From Myxococcales bacterium (lineage in GTDB: Bacteria > Myxococcota_A > Polyangia > Haliangiales > Haliangiaceae), in the NCBI GenBank assembly GCA_016706545.1, contig JADJJK010000030.1, positions 1-64,000 of the forward strand: a stretch of 64,000 nt of DNA, read 5' to 3'. Every line of letters starts with the position of its first letter. The first letter of the stretch is position 1. A program made the position numbers and the translations under genes. Positions 10,247 to 17,793 of the stretch are shown here, one piece after another. The notes beneath the pieces were generated by a model. The model was given only the letters and a program-made list of their open reading frames with translations. It did no database searches and was not told the DNA's origin.

Positions 10247-11164
10247 ATGAAGATCACCTTCTGGGGGGTGCGAGGCAGCTACCCCGTACCTGGCGCCGCT
10301 ACCGTTCGGTATGGCGGGCAGACCTCGTGCGTGGAGATCCGGACCGAGTCTGGCGGGTGCCTCATCGTGGACGCCGGCACCGGCCTGCGAGCGCTGGGGC
10401 AGAAGCTCTCGCGTGAGGGCGGCGTGCCCAGGCAGTTTCACGTCCTCCTGTCGCACGTCCACTGGGATCACATCCAAGGTCTGCCGTTCTTCGAGCCTGC
10501 CTATATCCCGGGCAATCGCATCGCGGTGTACGCGCTCCTGACGGCGGCTGATGAGCTGGACCAGGTGATCGGCGGCATCACCCGGCACGAGTTCTTCCCC
10601 ATGCCGCTCGAGCGCGTGCCGGCCCAGTTCCAGTTCATCGAGGTCAAGCCAACCGTGGCGATGGACATCGAGGACTTCCATGTCCTGCCCATCGCGCTCA
10701 ACCATCCCTATGGCGCGGTGGGATACCGCGTGGACGCAGATGGCACCTCGGTGGCGTACGTGGCCGACACCGCGCCGTTTCACGAGGTCCTGCACAAGCA
10801 ACACTTCCTGTGCGGGCTCGAGCCGCTGAGCCACGAAGACCTGGCCGCGCTGGCGGCGATGCGCGCGGGGCTCGTGGCCGCGCTGCGCGGCGTGGACACC
10901 GTGGTCTACGACACGCACTTTCTGCCCGAGGAGTACAAGCGGTTTCCGCACTACGGCCACTCCACGCCCGACCAGGCGCTGGAGATCTGCGCGGAGGCCG
11001 GCGTGCGCACGCTCGTGCTCTATCACCACGCGCCGTCGCACTCGGACGACCAGATGGACGAGGTGGCAGAGCGCTACCGCCAGCTAGGCAAGGCGCAGGG
11101 CATCGAGGTCGTGACCTCGCAAGAAGGCATGACCCTGATGGTGGGGGCGCAGGAGCCGCGATGA
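10247..11164 (+). CDS. MBL-fold metallohydrolase, first of a tandem pair
   Basis: A 305-aa metallo-beta-lactamase-fold protein. It begins MKITFWGVRGSYPVPG, a start shared by a family of MBL hydrolases related to RNase Z/PhnP, and has the metal motif LLSHVHWDHIQGLPF (HxHxDH), a GLIVDAGTG-like strand (CLIVDAGTGLRAL), and late histidines in ALNHPYGAVGYR and LVLYHHAPSHSDD. An insertion around residues 185-235 (HKQHFLCGLEPLSHED) is absent from its neighbour. Its TGA stop overlaps the ATG of the next gene (ATGA), so the two are translationally coupled. Likely a phosphodiesterase or nuclease-like hydrolase; substrate unknown. Confidence 0.88.
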   Translation: MKITFWGVRGSYPVPGAATVRYGGQTSCVEIRTESGGCLIVDAGTGLRALGQKLSREGGVPRQFHVLLSHVHWDHIQGLPFFEPAYIPGNRIAVYALLTAADELDQVIGGITRHEFFPMPLERVPAQFQFIEVKPTVAMDIEDFHVLPIALNHPYGAVGYRVDADGTSVAYVADTAPFHEVLHKQHFLCGLEPLSHEDLAALAAMRAGLVAALRGVDTVVYDTHFLPEEYKRFPHYGHSTPDQALEICAEAGVRTLVLYHHAPSHSDDQMDEVAERYRQLGKAQGIEVVTSQEGMTLMVGAQEPR

Positions 11165-11997
11165 AGCTGCGGTTCTGGGGCGTTCGTGGATCCTTCGCGA
11201 TGTGCGGTCGCGAGGTCCTACGCTACGGCGGCAACACCACCTCCATCGAGCTGGTGGCGGCGTCGGGCACGCGCCTGCTGATCGATCTTGGGACCGGCGC
11301 CACCGAGCTGGCCAAGCTGCTCATGCAGGGCGAGTTTGGCAGAGGGCAGGGCGAGCTGCCGATCTTGCTGTCACACACGCACCTGGATCACATCCAGGGC
11401 CTGCCGTTCTTCACGCCGTTCTTCGTCAAGGGCAACCGCATTCGCATCGTCGGCGCAGATCCGCCGGGGCTGTCGCTGCAGGCCACCTTGCAGAACCAGC
11501 TCGCGCCCCACTACAGCCCGCTCAACGGGCTGGAGAACCTGGCGGCCGGCGTGTCCATCGACACCATCGTTCCCGGGAGCACGTTCACGCTGGGCGAGTT
11601 CGAGGTCGAGACGGCGCTGGTGCCGCACGGCAACATGTGGACCACCGCATTTCGCGTGACCGCGGACGGCAAGGTGGTCACGTTCCTCTCCGACGTCGAG
11701 TATCCAGAGCCGGAAGCGCCCCTGCCCGAGGCGCTGCACCTGGCGCGTCACGCCGATCTGCTGATCCACGACGCCATGCACTCCGACGACGACTATCAGC
11801 TCCGCCGCGGCTGGGGGCACTCACCGGCGCGCGCGGCGATCTCGGTGGCCGAGAAGGCGGCGGTGCGCCGGCTCGCGCTGTTTCACCACAGCCCCGACGC
11901 CACCGACGCGATGATCGACGAGACGGTGTGGCGGGCGCGCGCCGAGACCAAGATCGAGCTGTTCGCCGCCGCCGAGGGCAGCTACCTCGAGGTGTGA
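11161..11997 (+). CDS. MBL-fold metallohydrolase, second of a tandem pair
   Basis: A 278-aa paralogue of the upstream gene. Starts MKLRFWGVRGSFAMCG; metal motif LLSHTHLDHIQGLPFF; later VPHGNMWTTAFRV, the Asp/His strand FLSDVEYPEPE, LLIHDAMHSDDDY and LALFHHSPDATD. The two proteins share the FWGVRGS start, the HxHxDHIQGLPF box and the FHHSPD-type end, so they arose by tandem duplication and then diverged; this one lacks the mid-protein insertion. It overlaps the preceding gene by 4 bp, and its 3' end overlaps the convergent TetR gene by 16 bp. Possibly the two form a heterodimer. Confidence 0.88.
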   Translation: MKLRFWGVRGSFAMCGREVLRYGGNTTSIELVAASGTRLLIDLGTGATELAKLLMQGEFGRGQGELPILLSHTHLDHIQGLPFFTPFFVKGNRIRIVGADPPGLSLQATLQNQLAPHYSPLNGLENLAAGVSIDTIVPGSTFTLGEFEVETALVPHGNMWTTAFRVTADGKVVTFLSDVEYPEPEAPLPEALHLARHADLLIHDAMHSDDDYQLRRGWGHSPARAAISVAEKAAVRRLALFHHSPDATDAMIDETVWRARAETKIELFAAAEGSYLEV

Positions 11998-12821
11998 GGC
12001 GGTCCCGCGTCGCCGGGAAACAGCATCCGTTCGATCACCAGGGTCAGCGTGGCGCGCACGCGGGACGCCAGCGTGCCCTCGGGCTGGTGGGCGCGAAGTC
12101 CGCGCTCCGGTGCCCCGAGCAGCTCGTCGGCGACGCTGGTCGCGCACTCCAGCGCCGCCGCTTGCAGCACCCAGGCCGTCGCCTCGGGATCTGGCACCTC
12201 GGAGCGCGGACAGGTGGCGGTGATGAGCGCGGTCAGCCGCTGACACGCCGCGGTCTCGAACTCCGCGCGCAGGCGCGCGACGTCTCGGTCTCGCAGCGAC
12301 ATCTCGACCAGCACGCGGTTGAGCCCGGGCTGGCGGTGGACGTACTCGAACAGGATGCCGACGGTCTCCTCGATCGTCTCGCGCCGCGCCTTGCCGATGA
12401 AGCGCTCGGGCGTGAGCCGGTCGAGGGTCTGGTGGTAGGCGTGCAGCAAGTAGCGGCGCACGATCTCCAGGAAGATCTGCTTCTTGTCGTCGAAGTAGCG
12501 ATAGAACGTGCCCACCGCCACGTCGGCCTCCGCGGCGATCTCGGGCGTGCCCACGGCGTCATAGCCGCGGCGCGCAAACAGCCGCTCCGCGCCGTCGAGC
12601 AGGGCCTCATAGCTGCGCCGGGCGCGCTCCTGTTGTAGCCGCGGCACCTGCGCCTGCAGCGACGCGGTGAACGCGATCTCGCGCTCGCTACGCTCCTCGC
12701 GCCGGCCAGGCGCCGCCTTGCCGCGCGGGGCGGGCCCGCGCGCGGCGCCGCTCGGCGAGGGGGCGCCTGGGGCGCTGCGCGAAGCACGGGAGGCGCGGGA
12801 TGGGGGACCGGATCGCGGCAC
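11982..12821 (-). CDS. TetR/AcrR family transcriptional regulator
   Basis: About 279 aa from GTG at 12821. A basic, Pro/Ala-rich N-terminal extension of about 60 residues precedes the HTH region RRSYEALLDGAERLFARRGYDAVGT, then EIAAEADVAVGTFYRYFDDKKQI, the classic TetR recognition helix (VGTFYRYF). The C-terminal ligand-binding domain (LAECAT-like helices, ATAWVLQAAALECATSVADELL) is too divergent to name a ligand. An in-frame ATG at 12881 would lie inside the palindrome at 12862-12885 and has no SD, so the GTG is preferred. Divergent from the diiron gene, which it probably represses together with itself. Confidence 0.85.
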   Translation of the reverse strand: MPRSGPPSRASRASRSAPGAPSPSGAARGPAPRGKAAPGRREERSEREIAFTASLQAQVPRLQQERARRSYEALLDGAERLFARRGYDAVGTPEIAAEADVAVGTFYRYFDDKKQIFLEIVRRYLLHAYHQTLDRLTPERFIGKARRETIEETVGILFEYVHRQPGLNRVLVEMSLRDRDVARLRAEFETAACQRLTALITATCPRSEVPDPEATAWVLQAAALECATSVADELLGAPERGLRAHQPEGTLASRVRATLTLVIERMLFPGDAGPPHTSR

Positions 12822-12861
12822 AGCCCTAGCTTTGCGCTTGACCGGTCGACCTGCCCAGTCT

Positions 12862-12885
12862 AAAAATGAATAAAGTTTCATTTTT
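12862..12885. promoter_or_regulatory. Palindromic operator candidate between tetR and the diiron gene
   Basis: AAAAATGAA (12862-12870) and TTCATTTTT (12877-12885) form a perfect 9-bp inverted repeat around TAAAGT. It is the most AT-rich spot in this neighbourhood and sits in the divergent promoter region 11 bp before the diiron ATG. TetR-family operators commonly have this size and symmetry, so autoregulation plus repression of the neighbour is the simplest reading. Confidence 0.65.
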
Positions 12886-12895
12886 GAGGTTGCTC

Positions 12896-13921
12896 ATGAT
12901 CTCCACGCCCGTTCAAGCGTCCCCGCCCCGGCCTGCGAGCCCGGCGCCGTCGATCGAGACCCTCGAGACCCTGCTCGATGTCACCTACACCTGGGGCTAC
13001 GAGGAGACCCGCGCCAAGCTGCGCGACCTCTATGACAAGGCGGTGCGCGCGCAGTGGGTGAGCGACGATACCTTGCCGTGGTCCACCCACGTCGATCTGT
13101 CCCTGCCGCTCGCGCCCGAGCCGCTGTTGCCGCTCTTTGGCTCCGAGATCTGGGCACGGATGAGCGAGCAGGAGAAGGAGACCTGCAACCGCGAGGTCAC
13201 CGCCTGGACGCTGTCGCAGTTCCTGCATGGCGAGCAGGGCGCGCTCCTGGCCACCGCGCAGCTCGTGGACTCCGTGCAAGACCTCGACAGCAAGCTCTAC
13301 GCCGCCACCCAGGTGGCCGACGAGGCCCGTCACGTCGACGTGTACAACCGGTATCTGCACCAGAAGATCGGCTTCTCTTACCCGGTGAGCCCGCACCTGA
13401 AGACGTTGCTCGACATGGTGCTCAAGGACAGCCGCTGGGACATGAAGTTTCTGGGCATGCAGATCATGGTGGAGGGGCTGGCGCTCGCCGCGTTTGGCAT
13501 GATCCGCAGCTACACCCCGGAGCCGCTGCTGCGCGAGCTGACGGCGTATGTGATGGGCGACGAGGCTCGCCACGTCGCGTTTGGCGTCTTGTCCCTGCGC
13601 GACTACTACCGCGATCAGCCAGAGTCCGTGCGGCGCGAACGGGAAGACTTCGTGTTCGAGGCGGCGCGCCTGATGCGCGACCGCTTCCTGTTCCAGGAGG
13701 TCTGGGAGAAGCTGGGCCTGCCGGTGGAGCAATGCGTGAACATCGCGCTGCACAACCAAGGTCAGGTGCTGTTTCGCCAGATGCTGTTCGCCAAGATCGT
13801 CCCGGCGATCAAGAAGATGGATCTGCTCTCGGACCGCCAGCGGCAGCGCTTCGCCGAGCTCGGCATCCTGCAGTTCGAGAACGCCACGGATCCGTTTCTC
13901 GATCTCGTCACCAGCACCTGA
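12896..13921 (+). CDS. Ferritin-like non-heme diiron protein
   Basis: A 341-aa protein of the ferritin/ribonucleotide-reductase-like fold. It has two Glu/His iron-binding motifs, QVADEARHVDVYNRYL and YVMGDEARHVAFGVLSL, with further candidate ligands in FLHGEQGAL and MQIMVEGLALAAFGM. This EX(n)EARH...EX(n)EARH layout is that of a carboxylate-bridged diiron oxygenase/desaturase-type protein. Likely an O2-dependent oxidase or hydroxylase, perhaps acting on lipids; substrate unknown. ATG at 12896 was chosen because GAGGT lies 5 bp upstream; an earlier in-frame ATG at 12866 lies within the operator palindrome. Divergent TetR control is probable. Confidence 0.8.
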   Translation: MISTPVQASPPRPASPAPSIETLETLLDVTYTWGYEETRAKLRDLYDKAVRAQWVSDDTLPWSTHVDLSLPLAPEPLLPLFGSEIWARMSEQEKETCNREVTAWTLSQFLHGEQGALLATAQLVDSVQDLDSKLYAATQVADEARHVDVYNRYLHQKIGFSYPVSPHLKTLLDMVLKDSRWDMKFLGMQIMVEGLALAAFGMIRSYTPEPLLRELTAYVMGDEARHVAFGVLSLRDYYRDQPESVRREREDFVFEAARLMRDRFLFQEVWEKLGLPVEQCVNIALHNQGQVLFRQMLFAKIVPAIKKMDLLSDRQRQRFAELGILQFENATDPFLDLVTST

Positions 13922-13932
13922 GCGCCACCCGA

Positions 13933-13969
13933 GCGGCCAGCGCGACGCCGTCCGCGGCCAGCGCGACGC
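13933..13969. repeat. Direct repeat, 16 bp x 2
   Basis: GCGGCCAGCGCGACGC occurs at 13933-13948 and 13954-13969 in the short gap between the convergent diiron gene and malQ; the second copy reaches the malQ stop codon. No clear function; it may contribute to termination structure. Confidence 0.8.
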
Positions 13970-15489
13970 TACCGCGGGCCACGAGCATACGTGTGATTCA
14001 GCCGCGCGCAGCGGTCCGCGAGCTCGTCGCTCAGGTGCGCGGCGTCCACCCGCCAGCTCCAGTTGACGAGGTCCGCGAGCCCGGGGCGGTTCATGCGCGA
14101 CTCCGCGCCGGAGCCCATGAAGTCCTGGAGCTGCGCGATCACCCAGGGCGACGCGGTCGCCCAGGCCGCTCGCAGCACGTCCCAGTGAAACTCACCGCGC
14201 GCAGCGTCGTCCGGCGTCTTGCCGAGGTACTCGAGCACTCGTCGCAGCTCGGCGTGGGAGAGGCTCGCTCGCCACTCGGCCAGCGGCGGCACATCATGGG
14301 TGCCCGTGTAGTAGACCGTCGAGGCGCCTGCGTGGTGCGGCAGGTACGGGCTGTCGCCCGGCTGCTTGAACCCGAACTGAACCACGGACATGCCTGGTAG
14401 CCCGGCGTCTCGTCGCAGCTTGTGGACGTCCTCGGTGATGAGCCCCAGGTCCTCCGCGAACATGGGGACCTCTCGGAGGTGCCGCTTCATGGCGTCAAAG
14501 AACGCAAGACCAGGGCCGTCCTGCCACGCACCCTCCGCGGCAGGCCTGCCGGCCGGGACCGCCCAGTACGCCTGGAATCCGCGGAAGTGGTCGATGCGAA
14601 CGTGGTCATACACCTCGAAGGCATGCCGGAGGCGCGCGGCCCACCACCCAAAGTCGTCCGCCGCCATCCGCGCCCAGTCGTAGAGCGGGTTCCCCCAGTG
14701 CTGTGCCTCATCGGAGAAGAAGCCGTCGGCTGGCACGCCAGCTTCGTACGTCGCCTTCATGGAAGTCGGCTCAAGCTGGAAGTAGCGCGGGTTCGCCCAT
14801 ACGTCAGCGCTGTTGTAGTTCACGTAGATCGGAATATCGCCGACGATGGCGACGCCTCGCTCGTGAGCATAGTTCCTCAGGGCGCCCCATTGCTGGGCAA
14901 AGAGAAACTGCAAGACGCGATGACGGTGTAGGGCAGGCGCCAGCCGCTCGCGAGCAGCGCGCAGCGCCGCCGGGTGACGGAGCCGCAAGTCCTCCGGCCA
15001 CTCCGCCCAGGACTCTCGCCCTTGCTCCTCCAGCAACGCGCAGAACAGCGCGTAGTCCTCGAGCCACTGCGACTGCGCGCTGGCGAAGGCCAGCAGTCGC
15101 TGATCGGACTCGGAGATCCGGTGTGCGAGCTTTCGGTAGAGCGGCTTCCGATGTTCGGCCACCTTGTGGAACTCCACGCGGTCACCGCGAAACACCGGCG
15201 CTCCGCGCAGATCTTCAGCGTCCAGCAGGCCCTGCGCCACCAGGTCACCGAGGCTGAGCATGTACGGATTGCCGCCAAATGCGCTCAGCCCTGAGTAAGG
15301 AGAGAACCAGTCTTCCTGGACTGGAACTACTGGCAATACCTGCCAGATGCCGAGTCCTGCTCGGGCCAGGAAGTCGACAAAAGACCGAGCCTCTGCGCCG
15401 AGCTCACCGCTCCCCATGGGGCCAGGAAGCGAGGTCGGGTGCAAGATGACTCCACTCGTGCGGGTGCAGGCGTTGATACGATGCTGCAT
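13969..15489 (-). CDS. malQ: 4-alpha-glucanotransferase (amylomaltase, GH77)
   Basis: A 506-aa GH77 amylomaltase. It transfers maltosyl or longer alpha-1,4-glucan units between glucans. N-terminus RTSGVILHPTSLPGPMGSGELG is the family hallmark, followed by WQVLPVVPV, SPYSGLSAFGGNPYMLS, GVAIVGDIPIYV, VRIDHFRGFQAYW (catalytic nucleophile Asp in RIDHFRG), MFAEDLGLIT (acid/base Glu region) and YYTGTHDVPPLAEW (third carboxylate). Length fits bacterial amylomaltases (about 500 aa). ATG at 15489 has GGAG about 8 bp upstream. It is the last gene of the minus-strand run that begins at 23564, 160 bp after the MATE gene. It could serve ordinary glycogen metabolism with the nearby GlgX, or glycosylate the cluster product as proposed for the amylomaltase of acarbose clusters. 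Confidence 0.93.
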   Translation of the reverse strand: MQHRINACTRTSGVILHPTSLPGPMGSGELGAEARSFVDFLARAGLGIWQVLPVVPVQEDWFSPYSGLSAFGGNPYMLSLGDLVAQGLLDAEDLRGAPVFRGDRVEFHKVAEHRKPLYRKLAHRISESDQRLLAFASAQSQWLEDYALFCALLEEQGRESWAEWPEDLRLRHPAALRAARERLAPALHRHRVLQFLFAQQWGALRNYAHERGVAIVGDIPIYVNYNSADVWANPRYFQLEPTSMKATYEAGVPADGFFSDEAQHWGNPLYDWARMAADDFGWWAARLRHAFEVYDHVRIDHFRGFQAYWAVPAGRPAAEGAWQDGPGLAFFDAMKRHLREVPMFAEDLGLITEDVHKLRRDAGLPGMSVVQFGFKQPGDSPYLPHHAGASTVYYTGTHDVPPLAEWRASLSHAELRRVLEYLGKTPDDAARGEFHWDVLRAAWATASPWVIAQLQDFMGSGAESRMNRPGLADLVNWSWRVDAAHLSDELADRCARLNHTYARGPR

Positions 15490-15649
15490 GGGAAACTCCG
15501 CTCTTGCGAGCAAATCGGGTCAAGTGGACGTCGGCGACGGACGTCCGTTTTCTCTAAGCTGGCTCTTCCGGAACGGGAGCGCCAAACGGCGCACCGCACC
15601 ACAAAGGGCTCGCTGGGGACCGAGGATCTGGTGCTTCGGCCGGGTGCTA

Positions 15650-17008
15650 CTAGTGCGCGGCGACGGGGCCTGCGACCGTGTTGCGCCACTTCCCCGAGCG
15701 ATATCGCAACAGGAAGATGAACACGCGCGAACCCTCCTCGAAGAGCTTCGCTCCGAGGACCCCCATCAAGCCCCAGCTCGTGTAGCGCATCGTCAAGAAC
15801 GCCAGCGGGATGCCGATGGCATAGATGGAGATGATGTCAGCGAACAGGACAAACCGCGTATCGCCGCCGGCCCGCAGCACGCCGTTGCCCATGACCATGT
15901 TCAACACCTTGCACCATTGGAATGCCGCGTTGAGGAGCAACCCATACATGGCGATCCGCAGCACGCCTGCGTCCAGCTCCTTGAAGAAGATGCCAAGGAG
16001 CAGGGAGGCGGCGGCGGTCGCCAGCCCAAAGAGCAGCGATGAGGCAATGCCGATCTGCAGCACGCTCTTGGCGGCGACGCGGATCTTCTCTTCATCCTTG
16101 GCGCCGAGCGCCTGGCCGATCACCGTGAGCGCGGCCACCGACAAGCCGGAGGAGGCCATGATGAAGATCGCCTCCGTGGTGACCACCACCTGATTGGCGG
16201 CGATCATGGAGGTCCCCAGCTCCACGACCATCAGGGTGTAGAGGAAGGAGCCGAGGGACCAGAACGTCTCGGTGAGGGCGATGGGCCACGTCAGCGAGAA
16301 GGACTTGGCCAGCAGCGGCCTGCTGGGCCTGAGGAAGTGCGCGGCCTTGAAGGAGACGTGCGTCTGCAGCCGCAGCATGGCCCACGCCATCAGCGCGAGG
16401 CGGAGGAGCTGCGTCGCCAGCGTCGCCCAGGCGGCGCCGATCGCGCCGAGCTCTGGCACCGGCCCCCAGCCGAAGACCAGCAGGAAGTTGAGCCCGGTGT
16501 TGAGGACGACACACGCGAACGTCACGAGCATCGGGGTCCGCGCGTCGCCGAGAGAGCGCAGCGCGCTGGCCGCGATGCTGCCAGCGAGCGCGATGGGGAT
16601 GGTCAACGAGATGACCCGCAGAAACGGCGCGCCAGCCTCCACCACCGCGGGCTCCACGCCCATGAGCTCGAGAATTCGCCCCGCGAATAGCAGCACGATC
16701 AGCGCGAGCGGCACGGTGACGATCATCGCCATCTGCATGACGGCGCCGACGGAGCGCGAGACGCCATCGCGGTCCTGGCTGCCGTAGTACTGCGCGACCA
16801 AGATGGCCGCCACGGCGGCCAGCGCGCCCAGGACGATGCCGCTGAGAAAGCTCATGTGGCCGATCAGCCCAACCGCGGCGAGCGAGGTCTCTCCCAGCAG
16901 TCCGATCACGATCTGATCGGCGAAGCCAAAGCCAATCTGAAGCACGGACTCGACGCTGGCTGGGACCGCCAGGGCCACGATCTGACGCCGAATCGACTTG
17001 GTACTCAC
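15650..17008 (-). CDS. MATE family multidrug/toxin exporter
   Basis: A 452-aa inner-membrane antiporter with about 12 predicted TM helices in two halves. It begins VSTKSIRRQIVALAVPASVESV. Typical MATE features are GFADQIVIGLLG, the LGALAAVAAILVAQYYG segment, AASALRSLGDARTPM and, in the second half, VLRAGGDTRFVLF. MATE proteins expel cationic or polar small molecules using Na+ or H+ gradients. The GTG start at 17008 overlaps the stop of the HAD gene (GTGA) and AAGGGGA stands about 6 bp upstream, so the two are translationally coupled. Its position in the run of azasugar-type biosynthetic genes makes it the candidate product exporter. Confidence 0.9.
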   Translation of the reverse strand: MSTKSIRRQIVALAVPASVESVLQIGFGFADQIVIGLLGETSLAAVGLIGHMSFLSGIVLGALAAVAAILVAQYYGSQDRDGVSRSVGAVMQMAMIVTVPLALIVLLFAGRILELMGVEPAVVEAGAPFLRVISLTIPIALAGSIAASALRSLGDARTPMLVTFACVVLNTGLNFLLVFGWGPVPELGAIGAAWATLATQLLRLALMAWAMLRLQTHVSFKAAHFLRPSRPLLAKSFSLTWPIALTETFWSLGSFLYTLMVVELGTSMIAANQVVVTTEAIFIMASSGLSVAALTVIGQALGAKDEEKIRVAAKSVLQIGIASSLLFGLATAAASLLLGIFFKELDAGVLRIAMYGLLLNAAFQWCKVLNMVMGNGVLRAGGDTRFVLFADIISIYAIGIPLAFLTMRYTSWGLMGVLGAKLFEEGSRVFIFLLRYRSGKWRNTVAGPVAAH

Positions 17009-17661
17009 AACAGTCCCCTTCCAGCAGAAACGCAGGTTCGTAGCGGCGCCAGGTCTGCGTCGGTCTCGATGCGCGTGAACAGCGCCTGCGCGCTCGTGAA
17101 ATGCACGCCGCGGAGGCCGACGGCCTCGGCGGCGTGAATGTTCTCCATCCGGTCGTCGATGAAGACGGCCTCCTCCGGAGAGACGTCGAGTCCTCTCAGG
17201 CAATGATGGAAGATGGCGGCCTCTGGCTTGGCGCAGCCCAGGGCGCAAGAGAAGCTCTGGAAGTCAAATCGCTGGACCCACGGGAAGGCGTCCACCACGT
17301 GGCGCATTAGCTCCATGCCCATGTTCGACAGGATCGCGGTCTTCATCTGGCTCGCCTGGACCTGCGCCAGGAAGGCGACCATCGCGTCATTCATCCGGAT
17401 CCAGCTCCTGGTATCGAACTCCATGAGCTGGCGGGTGAGGTCCTCGCTAAAGTCGCGGTGCAACGCGGTCGCCACTTTGGCCCAGTAGCTGGGGCCGTCG
17501 TCATGGCCGCGGTCGTAAGGTGGCCGCAGGTCCCAGTAGGCTAGCTTGAATGCGTCAGCCGGTGCGCCAGCGGTCGAGACCAGCCGTTGCCAATCAGCGT
17601 CAGACTGATGCTCTGAGATCACTCCTGCGTAGTCAAAGATGGCTGCTTTCAACGTCGGCAT
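17005..17661 (-). CDS. HAD superfamily hydrolase (HAD-IA phosphatase)
   Basis: A 218-aa haloacid-dehalogenase-like hydrolase. Motif I FDYAGVI has the nucleophile Asp10; the usual +2 Asp is Ala, as in YihX-like members with a DxGGV/DxGNV type box, which can still be phosphatases. Motif II is ILSNMG, motif III the Lys in GCAKPEAAIF, and motif IV VFIDDRMENIHAAEAVG. The cap (residues about 16-90) is helical. Probable role: dephosphorylation of a sugar or amino-sugar phosphate. It overlaps the MATE gene by 4 bp and follows the glycosidase gene by 131 bp, so it probably belongs to the same metabolic unit. Confidence 0.85.
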   Translation of the reverse strand: MPTLKAAIFDYAGVISEHQSDADWQRLVSTAGAPADAFKLAYWDLRPPYDRGHDDGPSYWAKVATALHRDFSEDLTRQLMEFDTRSWIRMNDAMVAFLAQVQASQMKTAILSNMGMELMRHVVDAFPWVQRFDFQSFSCALGCAKPEAAIFHHCLRGLDVSPEEAVFIDDRMENIHAAEAVGLRGVHFTSAQALFTRIETDADLAPLRTCVSAGRGLL

Positions 17662-17793
17662 GGAGAGGTCCTGCTCAGGGTGAGCCTCGGCGAGCTTGTA
17701 GCACGCGAGTCTGTGGTTGTTCTAGCTTCGTTCATGGTCATCGCGCGCTGCGTGGAGCAGCGGAGCAGGTGGGCGTCGCGATCGTCGCGACGG

